DNA of 64,000 nt from Paludibacteraceae bacterium (GTDB lineage Bacteria > Bacteroidota > Bacteroidia > Bacteroidales > Paludibacteraceae). Under the pieces are notes generated by a model that made no database searches, had not been told where the DNA came from, and was given only the letters and a program-made list of their open reading frames with translations. The stretch spans positions 1 through 64,000 of the forward strand of contig JAKSNK010000001.1 in NCBI GenBank assembly GCA_024399835.1, read 5' to 3'. Of the stretch, positions 33,796 to 44,014 are shown piece by piece; positions within the stretch are counted from its first letter, which is position 1; each line of letters starts with the position of its first letter. A program made the translations under genes and the position numbers.

Positions 33796-35224
33796 AGTAA
33801 TTTTTGATATTTTTCATCAGATTAGTCAGGTACCCCGTCTCTCCAAGCACGAGGAGCAAATTAGCCAATGGCTGATGGATTTTGCCGCAGCGCACCACAT
33901 AGATGGTGAGCGCGACGAGGTAAACAATGTTATCTTACGCGTTCCCGCCACTCCCGGATACGAGGATAAAGAGGGACTTATCCTGCAAGCCCACATGGAC
34001 ATGGTAGGCGAAAAAGACGGCAATGTACAGCACGATTTTCTGCGTGACCCCATTGATTATTACGAGGACGGCGATTGGCTCAAAGCACACGGTACCACTC
34101 TTGGCGGAGACGACGGAATAGGTGTGAGTATGGCATTAGCCATTCTCACGGACCCCACCTTCAAGCATCCTGCTATCGAAGCACTCTTTACCGCAGACGA
34201 AGAAGCCGGCATGACCGGTGCCATCAACCTCAAAAAAGGCATACTCAAAGGTACACGCGTTATTAACTTGGATAGCGAAGAAGACGGATTTATCTATATC
34301 GGTTGCTCCGGCGGAATAGATACTTTGGGCAAAATGCACTACACACCGGTTGCCCTTTCCCGCGAGGAGATGAAAGCGTATTTCGCCATGCAGTTGACCG
34401 CAACAGGTTTCTTAGGCGGTCACTCCGGAACGGATATCCACATAGGTCGGGCATCGGCAGTCAAAGTGGTGGCAGAGTACCTATATCAACTGAGCGACAA
34501 AGGTATTCAATTGGCATACATCGACGGCGGCAACCAGCGAAATGCTATCGCACGCGAGTGCAAGGCAATCTTTGCCGTTCCGCAAGACAAAAAGCACGAA
34601 GTCATCGCTGCCTTTAATGTCTATAAAAACGGAATAGAACAGGAGTTTGGACGAGTGGAGACAACCATGCAATTACAATTGGAGTCGTGCGAGATGCCTG
34701 CCACCTTTATTCCAAACGAGCATGCCATTCGCCTGCTACACGCCCTGCACGAGTGTCCACACGGCATGATAGCCATGTGCAAAGACATACCTGACATGGT
34801 GGAAACCAGCACCAATCTCGCTGCCGTACGCATGAGAGACGGATACATCGAGGTAAGTACCAGTCAACGCTCATCCATCGAAGAGGACAAACATGCCATC
34901 AAAGACAGAGTACACAAAATACTTGCTGCCGCTTGCGATGAAGTAACACACGGGGACGGTTATCCGGGATGGGAACCCAATGTGCATTCGCGCATACTGC
35001 AAGTTGCCGTAAAAACCTACAAAGAATTATTTGCCGGCGACCCCAAAGTATTGACCATTCATGCAGGATTGGAATGCGGGTTATTCCTGGAAAAATATCC
35101 CAATTTGGATATTATCTCAATCGGTCCTGACATGTTGGAAGTACACTCTCCCCGAGAGCGGCTGAATATACCCTCTACCGACAGGTGTTACAATTGGGTA
35201 AGAAATATAATCGAAAACCTATAA
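33788..35224 (+). CDS. pepD: cytosolic non-specific dipeptidase (aminoacyl-histidine dipeptidase)
   Basis: 478 aa, M20 metallopeptidase. Zn ligands fall in QAHMDMVGE (His, with catalytic Asp) near residue 78, GGDDGIGVSMA (bridging Asp), ADEEAGMTGA (catalytic Glu and ligand Glu), and HAGLECGLF near residue 416. No signal peptide, as expected for a cytoplasmic enzyme. It hydrolyses dipeptides such as Xaa-His. Translationally coupled to the exported C69 dipeptidase (8-nt overlap). Transcription ends at the hairpin directly downstream. Confidence 0.95.
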   Translation: MNKVIFDIFHQISQVPRLSKHEEQISQWLMDFAAAHHIDGERDEVNNVILRVPATPGYEDKEGLILQAHMDMVGEKDGNVQHDFLRDPIDYYEDGDWLKAHGTTLGGDDGIGVSMALAILTDPTFKHPAIEALFTADEEAGMTGAINLKKGILKGTRVINLDSEEDGFIYIGCSGGIDTLGKMHYTPVALSREEMKAYFAMQLTATGFLGGHSGTDIHIGRASAVKVVAEYLYQLSDKGIQLAYIDGGNQRNAIARECKAIFAVPQDKKHEVIAAFNVYKNGIEQEFGRVETTMQLQLESCEMPATFIPNEHAIRLLHALHECPHGMIAMCKDIPDMVETSTNLAAVRMRDGYIEVSTSQRSSIEEDKHAIKDRVHKILAAACDEVTHGDGYPGWEPNVHSRILQVAVKTYKELFAGDPKVLTIHAGLECGLFLEKYPNLDIISIGPDMLEVHSPRERLNIPSTDRCYNWVRNIIENL

Positions 35225-35257
35225 AAAAAGAAGCGTCTCAACGGCGCTTCTTTTTTA
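35222..35257. terminator. bidirectional intrinsic terminator overlapping the glycogen synthase stop
   Basis: AAAAAGAAGCG and its complement CGCTTCTTTTTT enclose an 8-nt loop, with an A run before and a T run after, so it can end transcription in both directions. From the minus side the stem encodes the last codons (KKKRR, stop) of the glycogen synthase gene. Confidence 0.8.
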
Positions 35258-36746
35258 ATGCCATATCGTATGCCTGCTCGTAGCAACCGAAGAAGTGTTG
35301 CCAGTCAGCCATTTTACCCACCGCCATGGATGCTTTGCGTAATGCCGTGACGGTTTGTTTCGGCAAATTCAAAAAGGCGAGTACCGTTTCGGCAGTTTTA
35401 GTTACCACCTGATTATAATTGCTGTCATTGCGCTCTATAACCGTTACCGGCGCAACGGGCAACGAGGACGGTTCGACACTGCGCTTATACCAATCTCCAA
35501 AACCGCTCAGCGAAGTAGTAACGGTAGGTACGCCCAATGCCACACTTTCCAACGGAGTATAGCCCCACGGTTCGTAATAACTCGGGAAGACGCTCATATC
35601 CATTCCCATCAGCACATCGTAATAAGTAAACGGCATATCGTCATGGCTACCATCCAAATAGTACGGAATAAAGACAATACTCGTTTTTCCTATCCGTACG
35701 ATGGACTGCTCCAAATACGGTACCAGCACAAAGGCAATCACATGGCGTTGGTCACCATTGCCCATTCGCTCGGCTGCCACATGGCGCATACTATCCATGA
35801 AGACATCAATGCCCTTATTCTTCCACTCTTGCCGACCGGCGACACACACAAAGCATGCTTCGTCTTCTATATTCTCACGAAGTTTATTTTGTGCCCATTG
35901 TTTGAGCCATCGGCGCACTTCGGCACGGCGTTGGGTGTAAGCACTCCCCTTGGGAACAAACCCCTGCTCAAAACCATTGGGAGTGACGATATCAACAGGT
36001 TTATCCAACAATTGCGCGCACTCCTTCGCCGTAATCCCACTCACAGTTGTAAAGCAGTCTGCCCAATAGGCGGCTTGTTTCTCTGCCGAATGCTTGCTGA
36101 CCATATTCAATTCCTCCGCCATTTGGTCACCGTGATAAGCAGTGAAATAGTCATATAGCGGTTTACCGTTGCCGGCTATAGAGCGACCTATACTTGTAGC
36201 GTGCGTAGTGAAGAGCGTACGCACTTTAGGACAAAAAGCACACAAATAAAAGAGCATAAAAGCCGTTTGCCACTCGTTGCTGTGGGCTACCACTTTGAGA
36301 CGAGGTGTTTTGCCATACAACGGCTTTAACATGGATTCTATCAATTGTCCGGCAGCATATCCGAACAGACAACTGTCGTCGTAGTCACCGTACGCGGCAT
36401 GACTTTTTACGCCAAAGGCATTCCACGCCCAGCCATAAATATCGTTCTTGCGAGCATATAAATATTCCCAACGAAGCAAAACAGCGATGGGGTTGCCTGG
36501 CACTTTCCACCGTCCGATACGCGGACTGCACTCGTCAAACGGACCTGCCCCAAACAGTTGCCACAATTGCGGATCTTCCTCAAAAAACATGTCAGAATGT
36601 GCTCCCCAATCGGGACCTACAAAGATTACATGGTCCTTCCATCGTTTCTGCATGGAAGCGGCACGCGTGGACAATACGGCATAGATGCCACCCACCTTGT
36701 TGCACACTTCCCAACTGGATTCAAAAATATAATCAGGTTGTGTCAT
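35238..36746 (-). CDS. glycogen synthase-like glycosyltransferase (GT3 type)
   Basis: 502 aa. The N-terminal SSWEVCNKVGGIYAVLSTRA is the sugar-nucleotide binding KVGG motif; the C-terminal domain has PSYYEPWGYTPLESVALGVP, the E-x7-E type catalytic region. Sequence features (NKVGGIY, DGSHDDMPF, late GFGDW) suggest the animal/fungal-like glycogen synthase family commonly found in Bacteroidota rather than GlgA. It builds alpha-1,4-glucan from a nucleotide sugar in the cytoplasm. No other glycogen gene is in the window. The C-terminal KKKRR is encoded within the terminator hairpin. Confidence 0.88.
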   Translation of the reverse strand: MTQPDYIFESSWEVCNKVGGIYAVLSTRAASMQKRWKDHVIFVGPDWGAHSDMFFEEDPQLWQLFGAGPFDECSPRIGRWKVPGNPIAVLLRWEYLYARKNDIYGWAWNAFGVKSHAAYGDYDDSCLFGYAAGQLIESMLKPLYGKTPRLKVVAHSNEWQTAFMLFYLCAFCPKVRTLFTTHATSIGRSIAGNGKPLYDYFTAYHGDQMAEELNMVSKHSAEKQAAYWADCFTTVSGITAKECAQLLDKPVDIVTPNGFEQGFVPKGSAYTQRRAEVRRWLKQWAQNKLRENIEDEACFVCVAGRQEWKNKGIDVFMDSMRHVAAERMGNGDQRHVIAFVLVPYLEQSIVRIGKTSIVFIPYYLDGSHDDMPFTYYDVLMGMDMSVFPSYYEPWGYTPLESVALGVPTVTTSLSGFGDWYKRSVEPSSLPVAPVTVIERNDSNYNQVVTKTAETVLAFLNLPKQTVTALRKASMAVGKMADWQHFFGCYEQAYDMALKKKRR

Positions 36747-36752
36747 TATGTC

Positions 36753-37811
36753 TTAATGTTTTGTAGTATTTACCGCCAAGCGTGTCACATGCTGTACATC
36801 GTTAATCAGCACAGGCGCAAAAGTTTCCGTATTGGCAACTGTCTGTAGCAACGGATGTACTTTAACACCTTCAGCGGTTGCCCAATACAGGCGATTTCCT
36901 GCAACATCCACCTTGATAGCGGTCACTTGTCCGGCTGCCAGTTGGCGCACATACTTACCATTGATGGCGCACACCCACAAACCGTTGCCATAAGCATATA
37001 TTTTACCTGCCAAACGATCTGCCTGAAAACCCTGTATCGTTTGAGATATCATTTGAGACACACGCGAAACAGTTATCAAAGAATCCCCATGGTGATAAAC
37101 AGTATCTTGTTCGTTGGCTAAAATAGTGCTATTGGTATCCAGTTCCGTCGGCTGTACTGCAGAATATAACTGTTCGCCTTCTACGACATATCTAAACTGC
37201 TCGTACATTTGTTCTCCTGCCTTCACCAGCAACGAAGATGCCGGCTGATGGTGTACATCCACATACTTGACAATAGGGAACAACTGTTCACCGATACTGA
37301 GGTTTAGTGCCAGTTCTGCGTTTTGGCACGGTTCAACAAAATAGCACTTTACCGCAGCAGTATCTGCATTCGCATTAGTCAAAGCCACCGCTTGTGCAGG
37401 CAAACGCCAACTGTAATGCAGCACTTTGCCCCACGGATTGTACACATAAGCGGACAAACGAACAGGCGTGTAGGTATATAGCGTGTCCGGACTGATACCA
37501 ATCGTGGGAATCGTATCCCGGATAGTAATCGTATGAGTACGGACTTTCTTTTCCACCTTGTTGCGAATAACCTGCAGACGAACGGTGTAAGTACCGGCTT
37601 TCTTATAAACATGTATCGGGCTATTGCTCTCCGAAGTGGAATTATCCCCAAATGACCATAAATAGTCATCCGAACCCGTACTATGGTTAGAGAAAGTAAC
37701 CTCTTCACCGACACATGGAATAGACGGGTAATAATCAAATTCGCATGTCAATCGTTTACAACCTGCCAGTATCGGCAACCAAACGATCCAAAATAGATAT
37801 TTGTTCTTCAT
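36753..37811 (-). CDS. PKD-domain lipoprotein
   Basis: 352 aa from the ATG at 37811. MKNKYLFWIVWLPILAGCK is a lipoprotein signal with lipobox LAGC. A PKD domain follows at about residues 25-100 (YLWSFGDNSTSESNSPIHVY then AGTYTVRLQV). The middle has further beta-sandwich-like sequence and the C-terminal part (DRLAGKIYAYGNGLWVCAIN, AGNRLYWATAEGVKV) looks like YWTD/propeller-type blades. Probably outer-membrane anchored. Its first 56 nt overlap the end of miaA on the same strand; it ends 6 nt before the glycogen synthase ATG. Function unknown. Confidence 0.8.
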   Translation of the reverse strand: MKNKYLFWIVWLPILAGCKRLTCEFDYYPSIPCVGEEVTFSNHSTGSDDYLWSFGDNSTSESNSPIHVYKKAGTYTVRLQVIRNKVEKKVRTHTITIRDTIPTIGISPDTLYTYTPVRLSAYVYNPWGKVLHYSWRLPAQAVALTNANADTAAVKCYFVEPCQNAELALNLSIGEQLFPIVKYVDVHHQPASSLLVKAGEQMYEQFRYVVEGEQLYSAVQPTELDTNSTILANEQDTVYHHGDSLITVSRVSQMISQTIQGFQADRLAGKIYAYGNGLWVCAINGKYVRQLAAGQVTAIKVDVAGNRLYWATAEGVKVHPLLQTVANTETFAPVLINDVQHVTRLAVNTTKH

Positions 37812-38688
37812 AATCTTTGCTTGCATCTATCCAATGGATATCCGTATCTTTTCTAAACCAAGTCATTTGCCGTTTGGCATAATGCCGGCTGTTTTGTTGA
37901 ATCAACCGTATTGCTTCGTCGCGTGTTATCTCTCCCCTGAAATAACTGAACATCTCCTTGTATCCCACAGTATTCAAACTGTTAGGAACGGGTTCGCACC
38001 ATACACTGCGTGCCTCCTGTTCCAGTCCCTGTCGCATCATTTCTTCTACCCTCGCATCAATGCGTGCATACAATTCCTTGCGGTCTCTATTCAGTGCTAC
38101 CTTAACAATGGCAAACGGGCGCTCCGCTCGTGTATGCCGGCAGTACGAGGAATAGGGTTGACCGCTGACCAATGTCACTTCGAGACAATGCATCAGTCGC
38201 TGCGGATTATTGCGGTCCACCTGATTCCAATACACGGGGTCTGATGCCTGTACGCGTTGTTGCAATGCCGTCAAACCGCCTTCAGCATACCATTCGCGCA
38301 CCTGCTGCCGAATATCCGAAGGCACATCGGGGAAAACATCCAACCCGTTGCATACCGCGTCTATATACATCATACTGCCACCCGACAGAACCGCCATTAC
38401 ATGTCCATTCTCCGAATCTGCCTGCAACGACTCCAACACCGACAAACAATCACGCTCAAACTGCCCTGCATTATACTCCTCATCCAACCCTTTCGTTCCT
38501 ACAAAATAATGTTTGACTCTACGCTGTTCCTCTGCAGTCGGTGCGGCAGTTCCTATCGGTATATCGCGATACACTTGCCTGCTGTCCGCATTCAAAATAG
38601 GACAACACCAATGCTCCGCCAAACGCAGGGACAATTCCGTCTTACCTACCCCCGTCGGACCTGTCAATACTACCAATATTCCCGCCAT
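37756..38688 (-). CDS. miaA: tRNA dimethylallyltransferase
   Basis: 310 aa. P-loop GPTGVGKTELSLRLAE at residues 9-24, then ADSRQVYRDIPIGTAAPT, which binds the tRNA adenosine and the dimethylallyl donor. It adds a dimethylallyl group to A37 of tRNAs reading UNN codons. Length is normal. Overlaps the start of the PKD lipoprotein by 56 nt; the start lies 18 nt below the pRiA4b-like gene, so these minus-strand genes probably form one operon. Confidence 0.96.
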   Translation of the reverse strand: MAGILVVLTGPTGVGKTELSLRLAEHWCCPILNADSRQVYRDIPIGTAAPTAEEQRRVKHYFVGTKGLDEEYNAGQFERDCLSVLESLQADSENGHVMAVLSGGSMMYIDAVCNGLDVFPDVPSDIRQQVREWYAEGGLTALQQRVQASDPVYWNQVDRNNPQRLMHCLEVTLVSGQPYSSYCRHTRAERPFAIVKVALNRDRKELYARIDARVEEMMRQGLEQEARSVWCEPVPNSLNTVGYKEMFSYFRGEITRDEAIRLIQQNSRHYAKRQMTWFRKDTDIHWIDASKDYEEQISILDRLVADTGRL

Positions 38689-38706
38689 CTGACTCTATGG
38701 CTGTAT

Positions 38707-39261
38707 TTAGAACATCGAACCGTCCTCAAAACTCAGGTCTTGGAAGCCCTCCATGTCCAATTCTTCTGCATCGTATGCACTATCTCCATAGAAATCTTCC
38801 TCTGTCTCCCATTCTGCTCTTCCGTCCTTGCCCACTATTCCTGCCAATCCGTCGTCTGTCTGCAACTGTTTAGGCGCACGACCTTTCTTTTCTGCCAAAC
38901 GGACACCTTCTATGTCGCCCGCCACTATCTCGCGCAGCGAACCAAAGAAATAACGCTCAAACATCGGGTCAAAGATATAAATCAACCGTTGTCCCTGCTC
39001 CAGCATCAAGTCGTTTAAGTGGGTTTCTTCCATCACCATATTGTCGTACTCGAAATTGTTGTCCATTTCCACCAAGGTCACTTCCTGACCTTTCTCCCAT
39101 TGGTCGTTGCACATGAAGAACGAAGTCATTTGATCATCCGTGTACTTAACCGCCGACAAAATTGCTTTGTGAAGCTCTAAAAAGGTCGAATCCGGATTCG
39201 CCTCAAACACCATGCGGAAACCATCCACTTCCTCACACGAAAAGGTAATTTTATATATCAT
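38707..39261 (-). CDS. pRiA4b ORF3-like protein
   Basis: 184 aa from the ATG at 39261; a TTG three codons upstream is possible. The start MIYKITFSCEEVDGFRMVFE, the SAVKYTDDQMTSFFMCNDQW segment and LNDLMLEQGQRLIYIFDPMFE fit the pRiA4b ORF-3-like family, a small fold without confirmed activity that is common in Bacteroidota. The last about 60 residues are acidic and probably disordered (EEDFYGDSAYDAEELDMEG). First gene of the minus-strand operon leading into miaA. Confidence 0.75.
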   Translation of the reverse strand: MIYKITFSCEEVDGFRMVFEANPDSTFLELHKAILSAVKYTDDQMTSFFMCNDQWEKGQEVTLVEMDNNFEYDNMVMEETHLNDLMLEQGQRLIYIFDPMFERYFFGSLREIVAGDIEGVRLAEKKGRAPKQLQTDDGLAGIVGKDGRAEWETEEDFYGDSAYDAEELDMEGFQDLSFEDGSMF

Positions 39262-39278
39262 AAATTTCAAATTTTGCG

Positions 39279-39369
39279 CAAAGATACGGCTTTTTTTTCA
39301 ATTATGCAAGAGAAAGCACTTTTTTATTGTCTTAAAATTTTGATATTTGCGAAAATATTTGTATCTTTG
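39279..39369. promoter_or_regulatory. divergent promoters (pRiA4b-like / nucleosidase-like genes)
   Basis: Minus strand -7 TATCTTTG at 39279-39286 with only a weak -33. Plus strand -33 TTTG at 39339-39342 and -7 TATCTTTG at 39362-39369, spacing 19 nt. These do not interlock. Confidence 0.65.
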
Positions 39370-39410
39370 CGCCGTTAATAATATAGCTTGTATAAATACA
39401 CCCTAAAAGT

Positions 39411-39893
39411 ATGAACCATTTGATTTTAATTGCCGAAGAAGGCGAACGCGAACTGATCGCCAAGTATTTACCCGATAATAATTGGGATGTGTTAGTCACC
39501 GGAGTTGGTGGAATCAATATCATTCGGGCACTTCGAGATGTGCCGCGTGATACGCATGTCATCAATATCGGGTATGCCGGATCTGCCAATTTTGACATCG
39601 GTACACTCGTCGAAGTAACACAAGTTTTTACCAACCATCCCAATTGCCGTTTTCACGAACCGGACCTCGTTTTGGACGGGTTCGACGACGGTATGTTTCC
39701 CATAGCCAATCGCAAAGCGGTTTGTTATACCAACTCGGATTTTGTATTGCAGTCGGACTACAAGGACTGTGTCTTCGACATGGAACTTGCTTACATTGCC
39801 GCCATGGGGTTTGCTAAGACGAGCGCACTCAAGTTGGTCAGCGACAACCTCTCTTTGCACGACTATCATCAGTTAACCAACGGAGTAGAATAA
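39411..39893 (+). CDS. short nucleoside-phosphorylase-superfamily protein
   Basis: 160 aa, clearly shorter than the usual about 230 aa of methylthioadenosine/S-adenosylhomocysteine nucleosidases. Seen: VTGVGGINIIRAL near the start, VINIGYAGSANFDIGTLVEV as the core strand-Gly motif, and FDMELAYIAAMGFA then LKLVSDNL, equivalent to the DME(A/G) and SD catalytic segments. The core catalytic pieces are therefore kept. Likely a purine-nucleoside cleaving enzyme, substrate unknown. TamB-like gene begins 1 nt after its stop. Confidence 0.8.
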   Translation: MNHLILIAEEGERELIAKYLPDNNWDVLVTGVGGINIIRALRDVPRDTHVINIGYAGSANFDIGTLVEVTQVFTNHPNCRFHEPDLVLDGFDDGMFPIANRKAVCYTNSDFVLQSDYKDCVFDMELAYIAAMGFAKTSALKLVSDNLSLHDYHQLTNGVE

Positions 39894-39894
39894 C

Positions 39895-42800
39895 TTGAAG
39901 CGGCTGCTGGTCATAGTAGGTGTTACCCTCTTGTGCTTGTTGGGCACAGGAACGGCATTGGTACTCGCACTTCGTTCTGCGCGAGTGCAAACGGCTGCCG
40001 TACAACTAATGACCGGTGAACTGAGCCGAGCCCTGCATGTCAAGGCACACATAGGCAAAGTAAACATTCGTCCGCCGTTGGCACTCAGTTTGGACAGTGT
40101 CTTTCTTAGCGACCAACATAGTGACACATTGCTCTATGTTCCAAGCATAAATGTGCGATTTAATCCTTTTGTACTCAAACAAAAACGATTGTCGTTCCCT
40201 CTTGTGCAGTTAGATCAGCCCTTCATTCGTATCGTCAGAGACTCTACCGGGACGAATATGGACTTTCTTGCCAATGCTTTTCGCAACGACCAACCGCGCG
40301 ATTCGTTCACTTATGCCATCGATTGCCGGCGAATCGCCATTCGGGATGCACAGATTCGCTATATTGACCGTACCAACGGCACCGATGTGCAGATTTCAGA
40401 CATCCGCACCGACTTAGGATTGCACTATGCCGGTCGTGATGACATTACCGCTCAACTCCAAACGCTGCATATCCGCGCACAAGCACAACCCTATCGCGGT
40501 TGGCTGCAAGCTGACCTACACGGATCACTGGACACCCTGTATGCCGACCGATTGGTTGTCTCTTATTTAGACCGTACCATCATTCAGGCGGACTTGCAGG
40601 CAACACATCTACTGCAGCCCGACTCGTTGTATATAGTTGCGCAATGCAGCGACCTCTCTGCCAATACAGCCCTGCTATCTTCCATCATCGGGGATTTCAC
40701 CCATCGTCCCGTTACACTTCCTGCTGCGCTCGATGTCTTGGGTGATATGCACTACACGGGCACACTTGAGGGTGGCAAAGACAGTATCTACCTACGCGGA
40801 GCACTCTCTACGCGCGCAGGCACACTCACTACCGACGCCTACATACGCCAATTGCAACACATACATGGTGCGCTCTCCACACGCAATCTCGCCTTAGGAC
40901 GGCTCACACACAATGCACGCCTCGGACGACTGATGGCAGATGTACAAGTGGATGCTTCCATAGATTCGTCTAATCCTTTTGCACAAATAGACGGTACATT
41001 CTCTGTGCACAACTCATATCTGCGCACCACGGTGCGTGGGCATATTGATGCCGATTCGTCACTAATCAGCGCACGCGCCAACATTGATGCGCCCTTAATT
41101 GACTTGGCAGGTCTGCAACTCACAGACTCGCTTCTCAATCACCAAGCATCATTCACGGCGAACCTGCGCTTACAAGCCGACCCTAAAGCACCCGTTATCG
41201 TGGATGCCATGCGCGGACAACTGTCTATTGACTCACTTCGTCTATCCGGAGCAGGGCAACAAGTGCTCGTACCGCATGCCTCGTTAAAGGCAGAGTCCGA
41301 CAACCAATACCGCTCCCTGTCGCTAACTTCACCACTCGCCAATGCCGCCGTACAAGGCAATTTCAATTGGTCAACCCTGCCTGCCACTATATGTTCATTT
41401 GCACACCGCAACTTGCCTTCGCTTGTTCAAGAACCGGCAGGGGAACATCAAGCCAATGATATGGACTTCTTTATAGATCTGCCTAATCCCGATTTATTGG
41501 CAGACCTCATTCGACCAAATACGATTGCCATTCCGCAGTCTCCGGATATTTACGGTTATATCCACGAGTCCGACTCGGCTTACTCATTGCTCGTTCAACT
41601 GCCACAAATCACAAAGGGCAACACTGCCTATCAGGACATACTCCTTCGGCTTGACAATCTCAATCCTTCGCGTCAAATATCTGCTCGACTATCAGCCCAG
41701 CAGCACCCCGTCGTGCGCGACTCCGTACGCCTCAAAGTAAAGGATTTCAGTGCCCTTGTGCAACTGAACGCCATCCATGACACGCTGCGTGCAGGAATTG
41801 AGTTGAGTGATGCCGATGCAGCCGACGGCGTGCCGGATATCTATTTAGAAACATCCTTTGCCCAATACAACCAACGCTGGGCTGCACAAATGCACATTCT
41901 GCCGGCTTCTTTCTCGCTGGGTAGTGAGCAATGGACTATTGGCGATGCCCAATTGCACTACACGGCAGCAGACACTACGCTGCGTATTGACATGCTGCAG
42001 GTCAATTCACAGCATCAACTTCTACAAGCAGACGGAGCACTATCCGCTCGGGATGATGACTCACTCACCATACGCTTGCAAGACATTGACCTTGATTATC
42101 TGCTCTCTGTCACACGAGTACCCGATGCCATTGATTTGCAAGGACAAATCAGCGGTTGGGCTACCCTATATAGTGCTTTTTCCACTCCGCGTTTCCAAGC
42201 CAACTTGACCATTCCACATGGTACTATCAATGGAGCTTCGCTTGGACAAGTCGATGCCGCTGCTACTTTTGACCCTACCACACACAACATAGTCATTGAC
42301 GGACAATCCGTACGAAACGACTCAACGATTCTGCAAGTCACCGGACTCGTTGTACCGGGTAAACCTGCTTCGTGGGAACTGAATATGGATGCCAACGGAG
42401 CACCTCTCGAATTGATTAACTATTGGACATCAGGCATTGTAGAAGACATACACGGCAGTGGATTTGGAGCCATACGGGTTGGAGGACACAATCATCAAAC
42501 AATCGTAACGGCTGATATATATGCGCGCAATGCCTCGTTGGTCATTCCTTATACGGGTTGCCGGTATTTCTTCTCCGACTCGTTGCGTATGGATTCCACA
42601 TCCATCTCGTTCCCCCATGTGCAAATTCACGATGCAGAAGGGAATAAAGCGATGGTTACCGGACAGATTACGCATAGAAATTTCACCGACATGCAGTACC
42701 TGATTGATGTGCAGTGCACCAATCTATTGGCTTTGGATATGCGTGCCAATGCTCAACGCTCATACTATGGGCGTGTTTATGCCGATGGTAATGTGCATAT

Positions 42801-44013
42801 TGCAGGTCAGCCGCGACAGGCACGCATTGATGTCAATGCTACTGCTACCGGCAATACAGACTTCTATTTCTCGCTTGCCACCGCTTCTGATGCTTCCGAA
42901 TCGGACTTTATCACTTTCAATGCCCTAGAGCAGAGCATTACTGCCATTTCGACCGCAGACGATTCATTGAAAACGGCACAAGCAGACGAACTGCCCTCAC
43001 ATTTTCTGCTCAATATAGCCGTAGAAGTGACTCCGACTTCGCGTGTACACCTCGTCTTGGACCCTCACAATGGCGACGGTATTGTCGGACGGGGAGACGG
43101 TAACTTGCGTTTTAGTATGGATGCTTCTACAGGTGAAGCGCAACTCGTCGGAACTTATACCCTTCGTAGTGGCACTTTTTCCTATTCGGTAGGCAATCTG
43201 GTCCATCGTGATTTCTCTATTGACGAGGGGTCTGTCATCACTTGGCTCGGTGATCCTGCACAGCCGCAAATGGATGTCACAGCCCGATATCGTTGTACTG
43301 CTTCCCTGCGGGATCTGTTTGGTGCAGATACCAAGTCAGTCACTTCCCGCACTTCCATACCTGTCGAATGCACCGTACACATTACAGGAACGCTGCAAGA
43401 TGCAGAAATGGCGTTTGGCATTGAGTTCCCACAGTCCGAAGAGAGTGTAGCAGCACAAATCAATGCCGTCATCAATACCGAAGCCATGCTTATGCGGCAG
43501 GTGGTTTATCTGCTTGTCTTCAATCGATTCTTTACACCCGAATACCTCCGTACTGCCACCTCTGCTACGGGAATCAACGATGCCTATGCCCTACTCTCAT
43601 CCACCGTTACCGGACAAATTAACGCATGGCTCAGCCGCCTTACATCCATGGTCAATGTAGGTTTTAACTTACGCTCTGACATAGAGTCCGGACAGCAAGC
43701 TTATGAGACCGAAGCCAATATACAGATTCAGCCCATTGATCGGCTCACTATTAACGGCAATGTCGGTTATCGATACAATGACTTGACCAATCAGCCGATA
43801 TTTGGAGATGCCGACATCGAATACGAACTTACACCCGACGGGAAGTTCCGTGCCAAGGCATTTACCCATTCGGTGGATAAATACTCACTTCACCAATCGG
43901 GTATGCAAGAGGGAGTCGGATTTATCTTCCGGCACGATTTCAACCGGGGCGATGCAAAGAAACGCCGCGAACAGCGTGAACAAAACAAGCAACAAACAAT
44001 AAATAAACAATAA
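39895..44013 (+). CDS. TamB-like translocation/assembly protein
   Basis: 1372 aa, starting at a TTG codon immediately after the upstream stop. This start is chosen because it gives the N-terminal signal anchor LLVIVGVTLLCLLGTGTALV. The long middle consists of repeated amphipathic beta strands (AsmA/TamB-type beta-taco), and the last about 350 residues hold the conserved TamB domain (GDGIVGRGDGNLRFSMDAST, FSYSVGNLVHRDFSIDEGS, PQMDVTARYRCTASL). It spans the periplasm between inner and outer membrane and helps lipid transport or outer-membrane protein assembly. No TamA/BamA-type barrel gene is adjacent. A basic, Gln-rich tail (KKRREQREQNKQQTINKQ) ends the protein. Confidence 0.88.
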   Translation: MKRLLVIVGVTLLCLLGTGTALVLALRSARVQTAAVQLMTGELSRALHVKAHIGKVNIRPPLALSLDSVFLSDQHSDTLLYVPSINVRFNPFVLKQKRLSFPLVQLDQPFIRIVRDSTGTNMDFLANAFRNDQPRDSFTYAIDCRRIAIRDAQIRYIDRTNGTDVQISDIRTDLGLHYAGRDDITAQLQTLHIRAQAQPYRGWLQADLHGSLDTLYADRLVVSYLDRTIIQADLQATHLLQPDSLYIVAQCSDLSANTALLSSIIGDFTHRPVTLPAALDVLGDMHYTGTLEGGKDSIYLRGALSTRAGTLTTDAYIRQLQHIHGALSTRNLALGRLTHNARLGRLMADVQVDASIDSSNPFAQIDGTFSVHNSYLRTTVRGHIDADSSLISARANIDAPLIDLAGLQLTDSLLNHQASFTANLRLQADPKAPVIVDAMRGQLSIDSLRLSGAGQQVLVPHASLKAESDNQYRSLSLTSPLANAAVQGNFNWSTLPATICSFAHRNLPSLVQEPAGEHQANDMDFFIDLPNPDLLADLIRPNTIAIPQSPDIYGYIHESDSAYSLLVQLPQITKGNTAYQDILLRLDNLNPSRQISARLSAQQHPVVRDSVRLKVKDFSALVQLNAIHDTLRAGIELSDADAADGVPDIYLETSFAQYNQRWAAQMHILPASFSLGSEQWTIGDAQLHYTAADTTLRIDMLQVNSQHQLLQADGALSARDDDSLTIRLQDIDLDYLLSVTRVPDAIDLQGQISGWATLYSAFSTPRFQANLTIPHGTINGASLGQVDAAATFDPTTHNIVIDGQSVRNDSTILQVTGLVVPGKPASWELNMDANGAPLELINYWTSGIVEDIHGSGFGAIRVGGHNHQTIVTADIYARNASLVIPYTGCRYFFSDSLRMDSTSISFPHVQIHDAEGNKAMVTGQITHRNFTDMQYLIDVQCTNLLALDMRANAQRSYYGRVYADGNVHIAGQPRQARIDVNATATGNTDFYFSLATASDASESDFITFNALEQSITAISTADDSLKTAQADELPSHFLLNIAVEVTPTSRVHLVLDPHNGDGIVGRGDGNLRFSMDASTGEAQLVGTYTLRSGTFSYSVGNLVHRDFSIDEGSVITWLGDPAQPQMDVTARYRCTASLRDLFGADTKSVTSRTSIPVECTVHITGTLQDAEMAFGIEFPQSEESVAAQINAVINTEAMLMRQVVYLLVFNRFFTPEYLRTATSATGINDAYALLSSTVTGQINAWLSRLTSMVNVGFNLRSDIESGQQAYETEANIQIQPIDRLTINGNVGYRYNDLTNQPIFGDADIEYELTPDGKFRAKAFTHSVDKYSLHQSGMQEGVGFIFRHDFNRGDAKKRREQREQNKQQTINKQ

Positions 44014-44014
44014 T

